Below the pieces are notes generated by a model. The model did not search any database, was not told the origin of the DNA, and worked only from the letters and a program-made list of their open reading frames with translations. From Pseudooceanicola endophyticus (GTDB taxonomy: Bacteria; Pseudomonadota; Alphaproteobacteria; Rhodobacterales; Rhodobacteraceae), in the NCBI RefSeq assembly GCF_018760365.1, contig NZ_JAHIAB010000008.1:124001-188000 (forward strand): 64,000 nucleotides of DNA. Direction: 5' to 3'. Position 1 is the first letter of the stretch. Each line of letters opens with the position of its first letter. Positions 1 to 8,545 of this stretch are shown one piece after another. The translations under genes and the position numbers were made by a program.

Positions 1-774
1 GGCGGCAAGGCGAGCGCGCACCAGCGCCAGGGCGTCGCTGCCCAGCAGCAGCTGCGGCGGCGGAGCGTCGGAGTCCACCAGGCGCAGCACCGCCTGGGCC
101 AGCTTCTCGGGATCCCCGGGCTGGGCGCCGTGACGTTCTTGCCGGGTGCTGCGGATCGGATCGAAGAGCGCGTCGTAATCGGCAATCGAACGCGCGGTCC
201 GCACCATCGAGCGTCCGGCCCAGTCGGTCCGGAAGGAGCCGGGGCAGAGCGTGGTCACATGGACGCCGAAGGGCGCCATCTCGGCGCGCATCACCTCCGA
301 GATGCCCTGCAGCGCGAACTTGCTGCCGCAGTAGTAGGCGATGCCCGGCAGGGTGATCATGCCGCCCATCGAGGTGACGTTGACGATGAACCCGGCGCGC
401 CGGCTGCGGAACCGCGGCAGGAAGGCCTTGGCCACGGCCACCGCGCCGAAGACATTGACGTCGAACTGGCGCCGCATCTCTTCCAGCGGGGATTCCTCCA
501 GCACCCCCTCATGGCCGTAGCCTGCGTTGTTGATCAGCACGTCGACGGGCCCATGGTCCGCCTCGGCCTGCGCCACCAGGTCGGGGATGCGGTCGAACTC
601 CGTGACATCGCAGAGCAGCGTACGGACCTTTGGCAGGCGGTCTTCAAGGGTGCGGCGCGCCGCTTCGGAGCGGACGGTGCCGATGACCCGGTGGCCGGCG
701 CCCAGGGCAGCCTCGGCGATGGCAAAGCCGAAACCAGAATTGGCGCCGGTGATGAAAAAGGTTCTGGCCGTCAT
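1..774 (-). CDS. Short-chain dehydrogenase/reductase, 3' end outside window
   Basis: This is an NAD(P)-dependent oxidoreductase of the classical SDR family, and the substrate cannot be told from sequence. The 258 visible residues begin MTARTFFITGANSGFGFAIA, with the TGxxxGxG cofactor loop at residues 9-16. They also contain the NNAG motif of the Rossmann core and a YxxxK active site (YCGSK). The C-terminal end runs off the left edge of the window. The start at 774 is preceded on the minus strand by a good AAGGAAG ribosome site. The gene is divergent from an AraC regulator of the YqhC-like type, a pairing often seen where the regulator controls the reductase, so control by that neighbour is likely but inferred. 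Confidence 0.9.
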   Translation of the reverse strand, partial: MTARTFFITGANSGFGFAIAEAALGAGHRVIGTVRSEAARRTLEDRLPKVRTLLCDVTEFDRIPDLVAQAEADHGPVDVLINNAGYGHEGVLEESPLEEMRRQFDVNVFGAVAVAKAFLPRFRSRRAGFIVNVTSMGGMITLPGIAYYCGSKFALQGISEVMRAEMAPFGVHVTTLCPGSFRTDWAGRSMVRTARSIADYDALFDPIRSTRQERHGAQPGDPEKLAQAVLRLVDSDAPPPQLLLGSDALALVRARLAA

Positions 775-857
775 GGCGATCTTCCTTGTTGAGGGATACA
801 GGACTTTGCAGATAGTCTTGGGGCAGCCGCCGAAATACGGCGATTTCTCTGCATGAC
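775..857. promoter_or_regulatory. Divergent promoter region between SDR and AraC genes
   Basis: This 83-bp gap serves both genes. It contains the inverted repeat CGCCG-AAATA-CGGCG at 828-842, close to the AraC gene start. That is a possible autoregulatory site, but a 5-bp GC arm can arise by chance. Confidence 0.3.
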
Positions 858-1751
858 TTGTCTGATCCTATGATTCCTGATGATATCCTGCGGCTGGCCT
901 CGGGGCTTGCCCCCCGCCCCGGCTATAATCCGACGGCCCTGGCCGAGGTCCGTCTTCTGCGCTCCGAGACCGTGCTGGAGGACGTGCCGGTGCTGTACCG
1001 GCCCGGCGTGGTCTTCGTCCTGCAAGGCGCCAAGCAGGGCCTTCTGGACGGGCAGGTCTACCGCTACGACGCCGATCACTACCTGGCGGTTTCGGTGCCG
1101 GTGCCGTTCCGCATGGCCTCCCGGGCCAGCGCGGCCCGTCCGCTGCTGGCGCTTTACGTGGAGTTCGACATGGTGCTGGCGGCGGAGATCGCGGTGGCGC
1201 TGGAGGGGCGGGCGGTCGCGCCTGCGCGCGGCCTTGTCTCAAGCCCGATGGACCTGCGGATGCGCGATCTCCTGCGCCGGCTGCTGCAAACGCTGGCCGA
1301 TCCGCAGGAAAGTGCGATCCTCGGGCCGGCCCTGCTGCGGGAGTTGCACTACCGGGTCCTGGTGGGCCCTCAGGGCGGCGCGCTCCGGGCGGCGCTGCGG
1401 CACCGGGGCACCGCCGGGCGCATCGTGCGCAGCCTGGGGCGGATCCGGGTGCAGTTTGCCAGCGGGCTGTCCGTGGCGGATCTGGCGGCAGAGGCGGGGA
1501 TGAGCGTGCCGTCCTACCACGCCCATTTCAAGGCGCTTACCGGGACATCCCCGCTGCGCTACATCAAGGCGATGCGCCTGCATGAGGCGCGGCTGATGAT
1601 CGCCCGCAACCACGGCCCGGTCACCACCATCGCCGCCGAGGTGGGCTATGCCAGCGCGGCCCAGTTCAGCCGGGATTTCCGCCGCCATTTCGGCCGCAGC
1701 GCCACCGAGGAGGCCCGCTGGATGCGGCTGCACCTGGGCGAGGGGGCCTGA
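858..1751 (+). CDS. AraC-family transcriptional regulator
   Basis: This DNA-binding regulator has the AraC-type N-terminal ligand domain of the YqhC group (roughly residues 20-170, with VLYRPGVVFVLQGAKQG). A C-terminal pair of helix-turn-helix motifs follows (roughly 195-290: LSVADLAAEAGMSVPSYHAH, then TTIAAEVGYASAAQFSRDFR). The length of 297 residues fits the family. The start is uncertain. A TTG at 858 and an ATG at 870 are in frame, and neither has a clear Shine-Dalgarno sequence, so translation may be weak. The likely target is the divergent SDR gene. Regulators of this group often respond to reactive aldehydes, but the inducer here is unknown. Confidence 0.88.
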   Translation: MSDPMIPDDILRLASGLAPRPGYNPTALAEVRLLRSETVLEDVPVLYRPGVVFVLQGAKQGLLDGQVYRYDADHYLAVSVPVPFRMASRASAARPLLALYVEFDMVLAAEIAVALEGRAVAPARGLVSSPMDLRMRDLLRRLLQTLADPQESAILGPALLRELHYRVLVGPQGGALRAALRHRGTAGRIVRSLGRIRVQFASGLSVADLAAEAGMSVPSYHAHFKALTGTSPLRYIKAMRLHEARLMIARNHGPVTTIAAEVGYASAAQFSRDFRRHFGRSATEEARWMRLHLGEGA

Positions 1752-1764
1752 GGGCGCCGGACGA

Positions 1765-2226
1765 TCAGGGATCGAGCCGCAGGGTGAAGCGCGGCGGGTG
1801 GCTGTCGCGGCGTTCAAAGCCGAGGTCCGCGTAGAAGGCCTGGGCGGCGTGGTTATCCGGGTGGGTTCCGACGGTCAGGACGCGGCAGGACCGGGCCATG
1901 GCCTCGCGCCGGCAGGCCTCTACCAGGCGGCGCCCGATGCCTTCGCCACGCCGCGCGGCGTCGGTGAACAGGTGGTGCAGGTCCATGCCCCGGGCGCCGA
2001 ACTGCAGCTGGATCAGCCCGCACATCACCGCATATCCGACGAGGTCTTCGCCACTTTCGGCGACCAGGGCGCAGATCCAGGGCGGATCGCCGAACAGGTC
2101 GCGTTGCAGGGCTTCGGCGGTCAGGGTCGGGACATCGCCGTGATGTGCTGCCAGCTGGCCGACCATCTTCAGGATCTGCGGGACATCCTGCGGGCGGGCG
2201 GGACGGATGAGGGGGGGCGGGGTCAT
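1765..2226 (-). CDS. GNAT-family N-acetyltransferase
   Basis: The 153-residue protein has the GNAT fold: an N-terminal IRPARPQDVPQI strand-helix, the acetyl-CoA loop RRGEGIGRRLVEA near residues 92-105, and the terminal NHAAQAFYADLGFERR motif. It transfers an acetyl group from acetyl-CoA to an unknown amine. It converges with the AraC gene, 13 bp from its stop. The 223-bp stretch upstream (2227-2449) holds a GC-rich hairpin at 2367-2383 but no recognisable gene. Confidence 0.85.
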   Translation of the reverse strand: MTPPPLIRPARPQDVPQILKMVGQLAAHHGDVPTLTAEALQRDLFGDPPWICALVAESGEDLVGYAVMCGLIQLQFGARGMDLHHLFTDAARRGEGIGRRLVEACRREAMARSCRVLTVGTHPDNHAAQAFYADLGFERRDSHPPRFTLRLDP

Positions 2227-2449
2227 GCGGGGCTCCTGACCCGCCGCGGGGTCAGCGCCGTGCCACCCTGCGGCGGCACCATGGGACAGGCTACCGCGTC
2301 CGAAACGGGCGGTGGCGATAGGAAACGGAAAGGGCGGGGCGGAAGACGGTCATGGGCGTACCCTGGGCCCCGCCGGGCGGGGCGTCAAGCGCGGGCCGCC
2401 GCCGGTGCCCCCCGCCCGGGCAAGCGCCTGCGGGACAGGCAGCCGTGGC

Positions 2450-3787
2450 TCAGGGGCGGGGCGTCCAGCGGGCCGGATCGCTGCGCAGGGGGCCGGCCGG
2501 ATGCCGCCAGCGTACCGGCTGCCCCGGGATGCGGAGCGGAAAGCGGATGCGGTGGGCCGGGCCCCAGCCGGTGGCCTCGGTCTGCGGGGCAAAGTCCCGG
2601 GGAAGGGGCTCTGGCGGGATGCCCTGCGGATCCCGCGTGCCGGCAGAGATCAGAAGGGCGGCGGTCCGGGCTAGCGACAGGCGGGCCGACAGGATCTCTC
2701 CGGTTGCGCCCCGCCGCCGCAGGACGCGCAGCACCGCCGCGGCCATCAGGTAGCCGGTGGCATGATCCAGCGCCTGGACGGGCAGGGGCACCGGGCGGTC
2801 GGCCCCACGCCGCCGCATCCCTTCGGCGGCGATGCCGGTGCTCATCTGCAGCAGGCTGTCGAAGCCGCGCCGACCGGCCCAGGGGCCGCTCCAGCCATAG
2901 GCATCAAGGCTGACGTCGATCAGGCCGGGGGCCAGCCGCCGCCGCTCTGGCGCACCGTAGCCCAGGCGGTCCAGGGCGCCGGGCCGGTAGCCGTGGACCA
3001 GCACGTCGGCCTCTGCCAGCAGGGCTTCGAAGCGCTGCCGGTCATCGGCGCGGTGCAGATCCAGCCCGGCGCGGCGCTTGCCAAGGGTCACCTCGGGCTC
3101 CACCCCCGGCTCCTGCCAGCCGGGCGGATCGAGGCGCAGCACATCCGCGCCATAGCCGGCCAGAAACCGCGTCGCGACCGGCCCGGCCAGGACCCGCGTC
3201 AGGTCCAGCACCCGCAGGCCCGGCAACCGGGCTTCCCGGGGGGCCTCTCCGCTCAGCTCCCAGGCGATCAGCGGTTCGGCGGCCACGGCCCGGCCCTGCG
3301 GATGATCCGCCCAGGCCTTAAGGTCGCGCATGGCGGCGGCGGCGCCGCCCGCCGCCAGGATCGCGGTCTCGAGCATGTCGCCCGTCCAGCCGGCAACGGC
3401 CTCGGCAACGCGGAGCCGTTCGGGCGCGCAGTCCAGGACCCGCAGGGCGGCAGCCCGGTGATGCGGCGCATTGGTGTGCAGCCGGATCCAGCCATCCGCC
3501 GTCCGGTAGTCCCCCGCCACCGGGTCCCAGGCCGAGGGCAGATCCCAGCCCCGGGGGCGCAGCGTCATGGCAAACCACAGCTGCGCCTGCCGCTGGTCGA
3601 TCAAGACCTCTCTCGCACCGCTCAGCGCCGCGCATTCCCGGGCCGCCGCCCCGAGGCTGGCGAGGATCAGTTCGCTGACCGCGAAGCAGGCGCGCAGCGG
3701 CGCGGCGGGATGCAGGCCGATCGTGACCTCGGGCGTCAGGGCGGAGCCGAGGGCGTCGCGGATCTGGGTGTCTATGGTCTGGCTCAT
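2450..3787 (-). CDS. Family III (CaiB/BaiF-type) CoA-transferase, long form
   Basis: This enzyme moves CoA between carboxylic acids through an aspartyl-CoA thioester. The order of parts is unusual. The TADGWIRLHTNAPHH region, normally in the C-terminal half of CaiB-type proteins, sits at about residues 95-110. The usual N-terminal motif LPGLRVLDLTRVLAGPVATR starts near residue 185. The likely catalytic aspartate follows in QALDHATGYLMAA. This long architecture of about 450 residues exists in other CoA-transferases and is not itself new. The ATG at 3787 was chosen because the family-like sequence begins there; the frame stays open further upstream over the neighbouring gene. The gene is divergent from the HTH-citrate synthase homologue, so a shared acyl-CoA pathway is plausible. 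Confidence 0.85.
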   Translation of the reverse strand: MSQTIDTQIRDALGSALTPEVTIGLHPAAPLRACFAVSELILASLGAAARECAALSGAREVLIDQRQAQLWFAMTLRPRGWDLPSAWDPVAGDYRTADGWIRLHTNAPHHRAAALRVLDCAPERLRVAEAVAGWTGDMLETAILAAGGAAAAMRDLKAWADHPQGRAVAAEPLIAWELSGEAPREARLPGLRVLDLTRVLAGPVATRFLAGYGADVLRLDPPGWQEPGVEPEVTLGKRRAGLDLHRADDRQRFEALLAEADVLVHGYRPGALDRLGYGAPERRRLAPGLIDVSLDAYGWSGPWAGRRGFDSLLQMSTGIAAEGMRRRGADRPVPLPVQALDHATGYLMAAAVLRVLRRRGATGEILSARLSLARTAALLISAGTRDPQGIPPEPLPRDFAPQTEATGWGPAHRIRFPLRIPGQPVRWRHPAGPLRSDPARWTPRP

Positions 3788-3838
3788 GGCGGGCTCCCTG
3801 CGGTCGGGGCAGTCCACACCGGGATTGATCTTGGGTAA

Positions 3839-3852
3839 ATCTTGATCAAGAT
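3839..3852. promoter_or_regulatory. Perfect 14-bp palindrome, candidate operator
   Basis: ATCTTGATCAAGAT is a perfect palindrome in the 72-bp gap between the divergent CoA-transferase and HTH-citrate synthase genes. It lies just upstream of the ATG at 3860. It is a good candidate binding site for the helix-turn-helix domain of the adjacent citrate synthase homologue. That assignment is inference from position. Confidence 0.5.
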
Positions 3853-3859
3853 AATCAAT

Positions 3860-4993
3860 ATGAAAAATGCGGACTGGATTGATGCGGGCACGGCCTGCGC
3901 GCTGCTCGGTGTCAAGCCGCAGACGCTCTATGCCTATGTCAGCCGGAAGAAAATCCGGGTGCAGGTCGACCTGGCCGATGCCCGGCACCGGCTGTACGCC
4001 CGTCCCGATATCGAGACGCTGGCGCGCCAGAACCATCGTCCGCGCGCCCGGGCCGAGGTGGCCGAACAGGCGATCCGCTGGGGGGATCCGGTGCTGTCCA
4101 CCGCCCTGTCGGAAGTCCGGGAGGGCGGCCTGTGGCTGCGGGGGCTTGCGGTGGAGGATTGCGCCGAGCGGATGACGCTGGAGGAGATGGCCGCGCATCT
4201 GTGGGACGTGCCGGTCGCGGCCTTCCCCGCCAGCGAGGGCCTGTCCGCCGGCTCAGAACCGCTGGTGCGGGCGCTCGCCGGGCTGACCCGGGCGGTGGAG
4301 ACAGCGGGTCCGATGCAGCCGGGACAGCGCGCGGTGCTGGCCGCGCAGGGGAGGAGCCTGCTGTCGGCGATGGGCGGCGCGCTCATGGGAGGGGCGGGTG
4401 GCGGTCCGATGCACCGGCGCCTGGGCCGGGCCTGGGGACTTGCCCCGCCCGCCTGCGAGGATCTGCGCCGCGCGCTCGTGCTGCTCAGTGATCACGAACT
4501 CAACCCTTCGACCTTCGCGGTGCGGGTGGCGGCCTCGACCGGGGCCAGCCTGCCGGCGGCGCTGATCTGCGGTCTCGCGACGCTCAGCGGGGCGCGCCAT
4601 GGCGGGGTGGCCGTCCAGGCGCTGCGGGCCCTGCGGGCGGCCCGGGCGGACCGGGTCGATACCTTTCTTGCCCGCGCGCCCGATCCCTATGCCTTCGGTT
4701 TCGGGCATCCGCTATACCCGGACGGAGATCCGCGCGCGCGCCATCTGCTGGCACGATTGCCCCGGGATGCACCGGCGCTTGGCGCCGTGCGGGCGCTGTC
4801 CGACCGGCTGGGCCTGGCACCCAATATCGACGCGGCGCTGGCGGCGTTGACGCTGGCCCATGGCTTGTCGGACGCGGCGGGCTTCGCGCTGTTCGCCACA
4901 GCCCGGTCCGCCGGCTGGGTGGCCCATGCGATGGAACAGGTCGACAGCGGCGCCCTCATCCGTCCGCGCGCGCGCTATGCCGGGAAGGTCTGA
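3860..4993 (+). CDS. Citrate synthase homologue with N-terminal HTH domain
   Basis: Residues 1-55 look like an excisionase/MerR-type DNA-binding domain (DWIDAGTACALLGVKPQTLY, then a wing with R and K residues). The rest is a citrate synthase fold. The three catalytic positions appear present: His in SDHELNPSTF, His in FGFGHPLY, and Asp in APNIDAALAAL. The GARHGG loop is also kept. A TTG at 3842 is in frame, but it lies inside the palindrome at 3839-3852, so the ATG at 3860 is preferred. The protein may be an enzyme, an acyl-CoA or oxaloacetate-sensing repressor, or both. It is divergent from a CoA-transferase, which points to one small acyl-CoA pathway of unknown substrate. Confidence 0.82.
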   Translation: MKNADWIDAGTACALLGVKPQTLYAYVSRKKIRVQVDLADARHRLYARPDIETLARQNHRPRARAEVAEQAIRWGDPVLSTALSEVREGGLWLRGLAVEDCAERMTLEEMAAHLWDVPVAAFPASEGLSAGSEPLVRALAGLTRAVETAGPMQPGQRAVLAAQGRSLLSAMGGALMGGAGGGPMHRRLGRAWGLAPPACEDLRRALVLLSDHELNPSTFAVRVAASTGASLPAALICGLATLSGARHGGVAVQALRALRAARADRVDTFLARAPDPYAFGFGHPLYPDGDPRARHLLARLPRDAPALGAVRALSDRLGLAPNIDAALAALTLAHGLSDAAGFALFATARSAGWVAHAMEQVDSGALIRPRARYAGKV

Positions 4994-5064
4994 GGGCGGT
5001 CGGCTTGCGCTTTGGCGACCGGCTGGCTATCCCGTCCCGGTTGCGTCTCAGGCATGGGGGTCCG

Positions 5065-5982
5065 ATGGCCAATCCTGCACATCTGCCGCTGGGCAGCCTG
5101 CGCACCTTCGAGGTGGCCGCCCGGCACCTGAGCTTTCACCTGGCCGCCGCCGAGCTGAACGTCTCGGACAGCGCCATCAGCCACCAGATCCGCAAGCTGG
5201 AGGGCGTGCTGGGCTTCGCGCTGTTCCGCAAGGCCGGGCGCGGCGTGCAGCTGACCGAGGCCGGAGAGATCTTCGCGCGCGACGTGTCGGCCAGTCTGCG
5301 CCAGATCTACGGCACGGCGCTGCGCCTTGCGGAAAGCGGGGTCGAGGGCGGGCGGCTGGACCTGCTGTGCCCGCCGATGTTCGCCAGCGGCTGGCTGTCG
5401 CGCAACCTGGCCGATTTCTGCGATGATCACCCGAAGGTCGAATGCCATATCCGGCTGGCCGACAACCCCGCCATCTCCGAACAGCTGGGCGAGGCCATCG
5501 GCATCACCTTCGGCACCGGCGACTGGCCGGGGCTGGTGTCGACCCTGCTGAGCGAGACCGCGATCGCGCCGGTCTGCGCGCCGGCGCTGCTGAACCGGAT
5601 CGGACATCCGCTGCGTCGCCCCGCCGACCTGGCCGAGGTGGTGCTGCTGCACTGGGACAATGGCGAGGAATGGCGGCGCTGGCTGGCGCTGGCGGGGATC
5701 CGCGACACCGCCCGCTTTGCCCGCAACGTCTACTGCAGCGATCTGGGCACCGCCATCGACCTGGCGCAGAACGGCGTCGGCTGCGCGCTGGCCAGTGACA
5801 CGCTGGCGCGGGGCGACCTGGCCTCGGGACGGCTGATGCGGCCGTTCCGGCAGGCGATCCGGCCCAACGGCGGCTGGTACGTCACCCATCGACCCGAGAT
5901 CCAGGAACGCCCTGTGGTGCGCCTGTTCCTGGGCTGGCTGCTGACCCGCTTCGGCCAGGGCGCGGCAGAGCCCGGCGGCTGA
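5065..5982 (+). CDS. LysR-family regulator, GcvA-like
   Basis: This is a 305-residue LysR-type regulator. The N-terminal winged helix has LRTFEVAARHLSFHLAAAEL and the recognition helix VSDSAISHQIRKLE. A periplasmic-binding-like effector domain follows. The ATG at 5065 has a GGGGG-rich site 5 bp upstream; an in-frame start 60 bp earlier would add residues without family similarity. The gene sits upstream of, and in line with, the ABC/ureohydrolase operon, separated by a 279-bp region with LysR-box-like repeats. It probably activates that operon in response to the transported compound (inferred). Confidence 0.88.
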   Translation: MANPAHLPLGSLRTFEVAARHLSFHLAAAELNVSDSAISHQIRKLEGVLGFALFRKAGRGVQLTEAGEIFARDVSASLRQIYGTALRLAESGVEGGRLDLLCPPMFASGWLSRNLADFCDDHPKVECHIRLADNPAISEQLGEAIGITFGTGDWPGLVSTLLSETAIAPVCAPALLNRIGHPLRRPADLAEVVLLHWDNGEEWRRWLALAGIRDTARFARNVYCSDLGTAIDLAQNGVGCALASDTLARGDLASGRLMRPFRQAIRPNGGWYVTHRPEIQERPVVRLFLGWLLTRFGQGAAEPGG

Positions 5983-6090
5983 ACGGGGCCGATCTGCATG
6001 TATTTTGATCACGCCGCAGGGGCGGGACCCGGGACAGGCGCCGGTCGCCCGTGTCTCCGGGGGCGCAGGGGCCATCGGGAAGGGCCGCAA

Positions 6091-6187
6091 TCTCATGAGA
6101 AATTCTCACCTTATCGGGTATTTCCGTCGGGGAATGGCGCCCGAAGGGGCGGACTCATGAGAAAATCAGAATGATCATGTGAAAATC
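6091..6187 (+). promoter_or_regulatory. LysR-type boxes upstream of the ABC/ureohydrolase operon
   Basis: The repeat TCATGAGAAA occurs at 6094-6103 and 6155-6164, with a variant TCATGTGAAA at 6175-6184. The first copy is embedded in the symmetric site TGAGAA-A-TTCTCA (6096-6108), which fits the T-N11-A rule for LysR regulators. The array ends about 75 bp before the ATG at 6262. This is the arrangement expected for a recognition site plus activation sites of the upstream LysR protein. Confidence 0.55.
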
Positions 6188-6261
6188 CATCATTTGTGCT
6201 TGGCGGCGCGGCCCGGGATAGCTCCGGGCGACGCTGAACGACCGACCCCCGGGAGGCCAAG

Positions 6262-7035
6262 ATGACCGAGAAACTGCGGGCCGAGGGCATCCGCAAATCC
6301 TATGGCACCCACGAGGTGCTGCGCGGCGTGTCCCTGACCGCGGGTGCGGGCGACGTGATCAGCCTGATCGGCTCGAGCGGCTCGGGCAAGAGCACCCTGC
6401 TGCGCTGCCTCAACCTGCTGGAGCGCCCCGATGCGGGCCGCATCCTTCTGGAGGGCGAGGCGCTGGCCCTGGCCCGGCAGAGGGATGGCCGGTTGGGCGC
6501 CGCCGATCCGAAGCAGCTGCGGCGGATGCGGGCGCGGCTGTCGATGGTGTTCCAGGATTTCTGCCTGTGGTCGCACATGACCATCCTGCACAACCTCACC
6601 GAGGCGCCGCGCCAGGTGCTGGGCAAGAGCCGCGCGGAGGCCGAGGACCTGGCGCGGCGTACCCTTGCCAAGGTCGGCCTGCCCGAAACCGTGCTGAACC
6701 GCCATCCCGGCCAGCTCTCGGGTGGTCAGCAGCAGCGGGTCGCCATTGCCCGCGCGCTCTGCATGGAGCCCGAGGTGATGCTGTTCGACGAACCCACCAG
6801 CGCACTTGATCCCGAACGGGTGGCCGAGGTGCTGAAGGTCATGCAGGCGCTGGCCGAGGAAGGCCGCACCATGATCGTCGTCACCCACGAGATGGGCTTT
6901 GCCCGCCATGCCTCGACCCGGGTCGTCTTCCTCGAAGAGGGCCGTATCGGCGCCGAGGGCCCGCCCGAGGACATTTTCACCCGCACCGAAAACCCCCGCC
7001 TGCAACGCTTTCTGGCGGGCCGGCTGCAGCCCTGA
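6262..7035 (+). CDS. Polar amino-acid-type ABC transporter ATP-binding protein
   Basis: This is the cytoplasmic ATPase of a HisP/GlnQ-type importer, 257 residues. It carries Walker [10 protein letters not shown], a Q-loop in [13 protein letters not shown], the signature [15 protein letters not shown] and Walker [14 protein letters not shown]. It is the first gene of an operon with a binding protein, two permeases and a ureohydrolase. The cargo is therefore probably a basic or guanidino compound such as arginine, agmatine or guanidinobutyrate (inferred from the last gene). Confidence 0.93.
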   Translation: MTEKLRAEGIRKSYGTHEVLRGVSLTAGAGDVISLIGSSGSGKSTLLRCLNLLERPDAGRILLEGEALALARQRDGRLGAADPKQLRRMRARLSMVFQDFCLWSHMTILHNLTEAPRQVLGKSRAEAEDLARRTLAKVGLPETVLNRHPGQLSGGQQQRVAIARALCMEPEVMLFDEPTSALDPERVAEVLKVMQALAEEGRTMIVVTHEMGFARHASTRVVFLEEGRIGAEGPPEDIFTRTENPRLQRFLAGRLQP

Positions 7036-7097
7036 ACGCCCCCGGCGCGGCGCCTGGCCCGCCGGATCCGATCCCCAAAGACCTCAAGGAAGACCCG

Positions 7098-7850
7098 ATG
7101 AAACGCCTCTCTGCCTGCCTTGCCGCGATGGTTGCCCTGGCCGTTCCGGCCCATGCCGAAACGCTCAGGATCGCCACCGACGCGACCTTTCCGCCCTTCG
7201 AATCCCTGGATGCCGACGGCAAGCTGGTGGGCTACGACATCGACCTGATGACCGCCGTCTGCAAGGCGGCCGCGCTGGCGTGCGACATCCAGCCCGCTGC
7301 CTGGGACGGCATGATCCCCGGCCTGATGCAGGGCAAGTACGACGCGCTGATCTCTCAGCTGACGGTGACCGACCAGCGCCGCAAGATCATCGCCTTCTCC
7401 GATATCTACAGCCACCCGATCTTCCGCTTCGTGGCCAGGAAGGACAGCGGCATCGACATCTCGCCCGAGGGGCTGGCCGGCAAGACCATCGCCGTGCAGA
7501 CCGGCACCCCGATGGACAAGTTCGTCACCGCGGAGTTTCCCAAGGCGAAGATCAAGCGCTACGACAGCGGCTCGGCCACCTACCTGGATCTGACCGGCGG
7601 TCGGGCGGACGTGACGATCAGCTACGAGGCGCAGATCCGCTATTCCTTCCTGAAATCGCCCGAGGGCGCCGATTACGCCCTGACCGGCCCGCGCTATACC
7701 GGTGAGGACAGCCCCGAGCTGGGCGAGGGTGTCGCCATCGCCCTGAACAAGCGCGATCCGGAGCTGGTGAAGGCGGTCAACGCGGGCCTTGCGAAAATCC
7801 GCGAAGACGGCACGCTGGCGGCCCTGAACAAGACCTATTTCGGCGACTGA
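7098..7850 (+). CDS. Periplasmic amino-acid/guanidino-compound binding protein
   Basis: This 250-residue solute-binding protein is of the family 3 (ArgT/HisJ/ArtJ-like) type. The signal peptide ends at AHA-ETLRIA, around residue 20. The first lobe has the typical RIATDATFPPFESLDADGKL and GYDIDLMTAVC. A GGRADVTISYEAQIRY segment is close to the usual DAVxxD hinge region. It delivers ligand to the membrane pair encoded just downstream. A GGAAGA ribosome site precedes the ATG. Confidence 0.92.
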   Translation: MKRLSACLAAMVALAVPAHAETLRIATDATFPPFESLDADGKLVGYDIDLMTAVCKAAALACDIQPAAWDGMIPGLMQGKYDALISQLTVTDQRRKIIAFSDIYSHPIFRFVARKDSGIDISPEGLAGKTIAVQTGTPMDKFVTAEFPKAKIKRYDSGSATYLDLTGGRADVTISYEAQIRYSFLKSPEGADYALTGPRYTGEDSPELGEGVAIALNKRDPELVKAVNAGLAKIREDGTLAALNKTYFGD

Positions 7851-7855
7851 GCCGC

Positions 7856-8545
7856 ATGGTCGTGCAATTTGCCTCCACGATCCTGGCTGCGGCGGGCCTG
7901 ACGCTGCTGCTGGCGATCGGGGCGCTGGTCCTGGCCAGCGCCCTGGGGCTGGCGCTGGCCGGGGCGCGGCTGTCGGGGCGGCGCTGGCTGGCCGGGCTGG
8001 CCGTGGCCTTTACCTTCGTGATCCGGGGCATCCCCGACCTGGTGATGATGCTGCTGGCGTTCTACAGCCTGCCGGCGCTGATCAACCAGCTGCTGGAGCG
8101 GGCGGGGATCGATCTTTATGTCGATTTCTCGCCCTTCGCGGCGGGCACCGTGACCCTGGGCATCCTCTTCAGCGCCTACATGTCGGAAACCTTCCGAAGC
8201 GCCCTTGGCAACATCCCTGCGGGCCAGATCGAGGCGGCGCAGGCGCTTGGCCTGCATCCGCTGCGGATCTTCCTGCGGATCACCCTGCCGCAGATGGCCC
8301 TGCTGGCGCTGCCCGGTTTCACCAACAACTGGCTGGTGCTGGTCAAGGCGACGGCCCTTGTCTCGCTCATCGGGTTGCAGGACGTGATGTTCCGCGCCAA
8401 GGCCGCCGCCGAGGCGACGGGCCAGCCCTTCACCTACTACCTTGTCGCGGCCGGTTTCTACCTGCTGGTCACCCTGGGCTCGACCTGGGCGCTGGCGCGG
8501 CTGGGCCGCCGGCTTGATCCGGCCCGGACGGGAGCGCGCGCATGA
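7856..8545 (+). CDS. Amino-acid-type ABC permease (HisQ-like)
   Basis: The 229-residue integral inner-membrane protein begins with a hydrophobic helix (FASTILAAAGLTLLLAIGAL). It has the EAA-type coupling loop QIEAAQALGLHPLRIFLRIT near residues 122-141, which docks on the ATPase. It follows the binding-protein gene by 5 bp and overlaps the next permease by 4 bp. The two permeases form the usual heterodimeric channel of this importer family. Confidence 0.92.
   Translation: MVVQFASTILAAAGLTLLLAIGALVLASALGLALAGARLSGRRWLAGLAVAFTFVIRGIPDLVMMLLAFYSLPALINQLLERAGIDLYVDFSPFAAGTVTLGILFSAYMSETFRSALGNIPAGQIEAAQALGLHPLRIFLRITLPQMALLALPGFTNNWLVLVKATALVSLIGLQDVMFRAKAAAEATGQPFTYYLVAAGFYLLVTLGSTWALARLGRRLDPARTGARA

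Noticed and set aside
2367-2383. GCCCCGCC/GGCGGGGC hairpin in the gap after the CoA-transferase gene
   Set aside because: Short GC-only symmetry with no T-run; expected by chance at this base composition.
3842-3859. Upstream TTG start for the HTH-citrate synthase homologue
   Set aside because: The TTG lies inside the perfect palindrome and would add only six residues without similarity; the ATG at 3860 is simpler.
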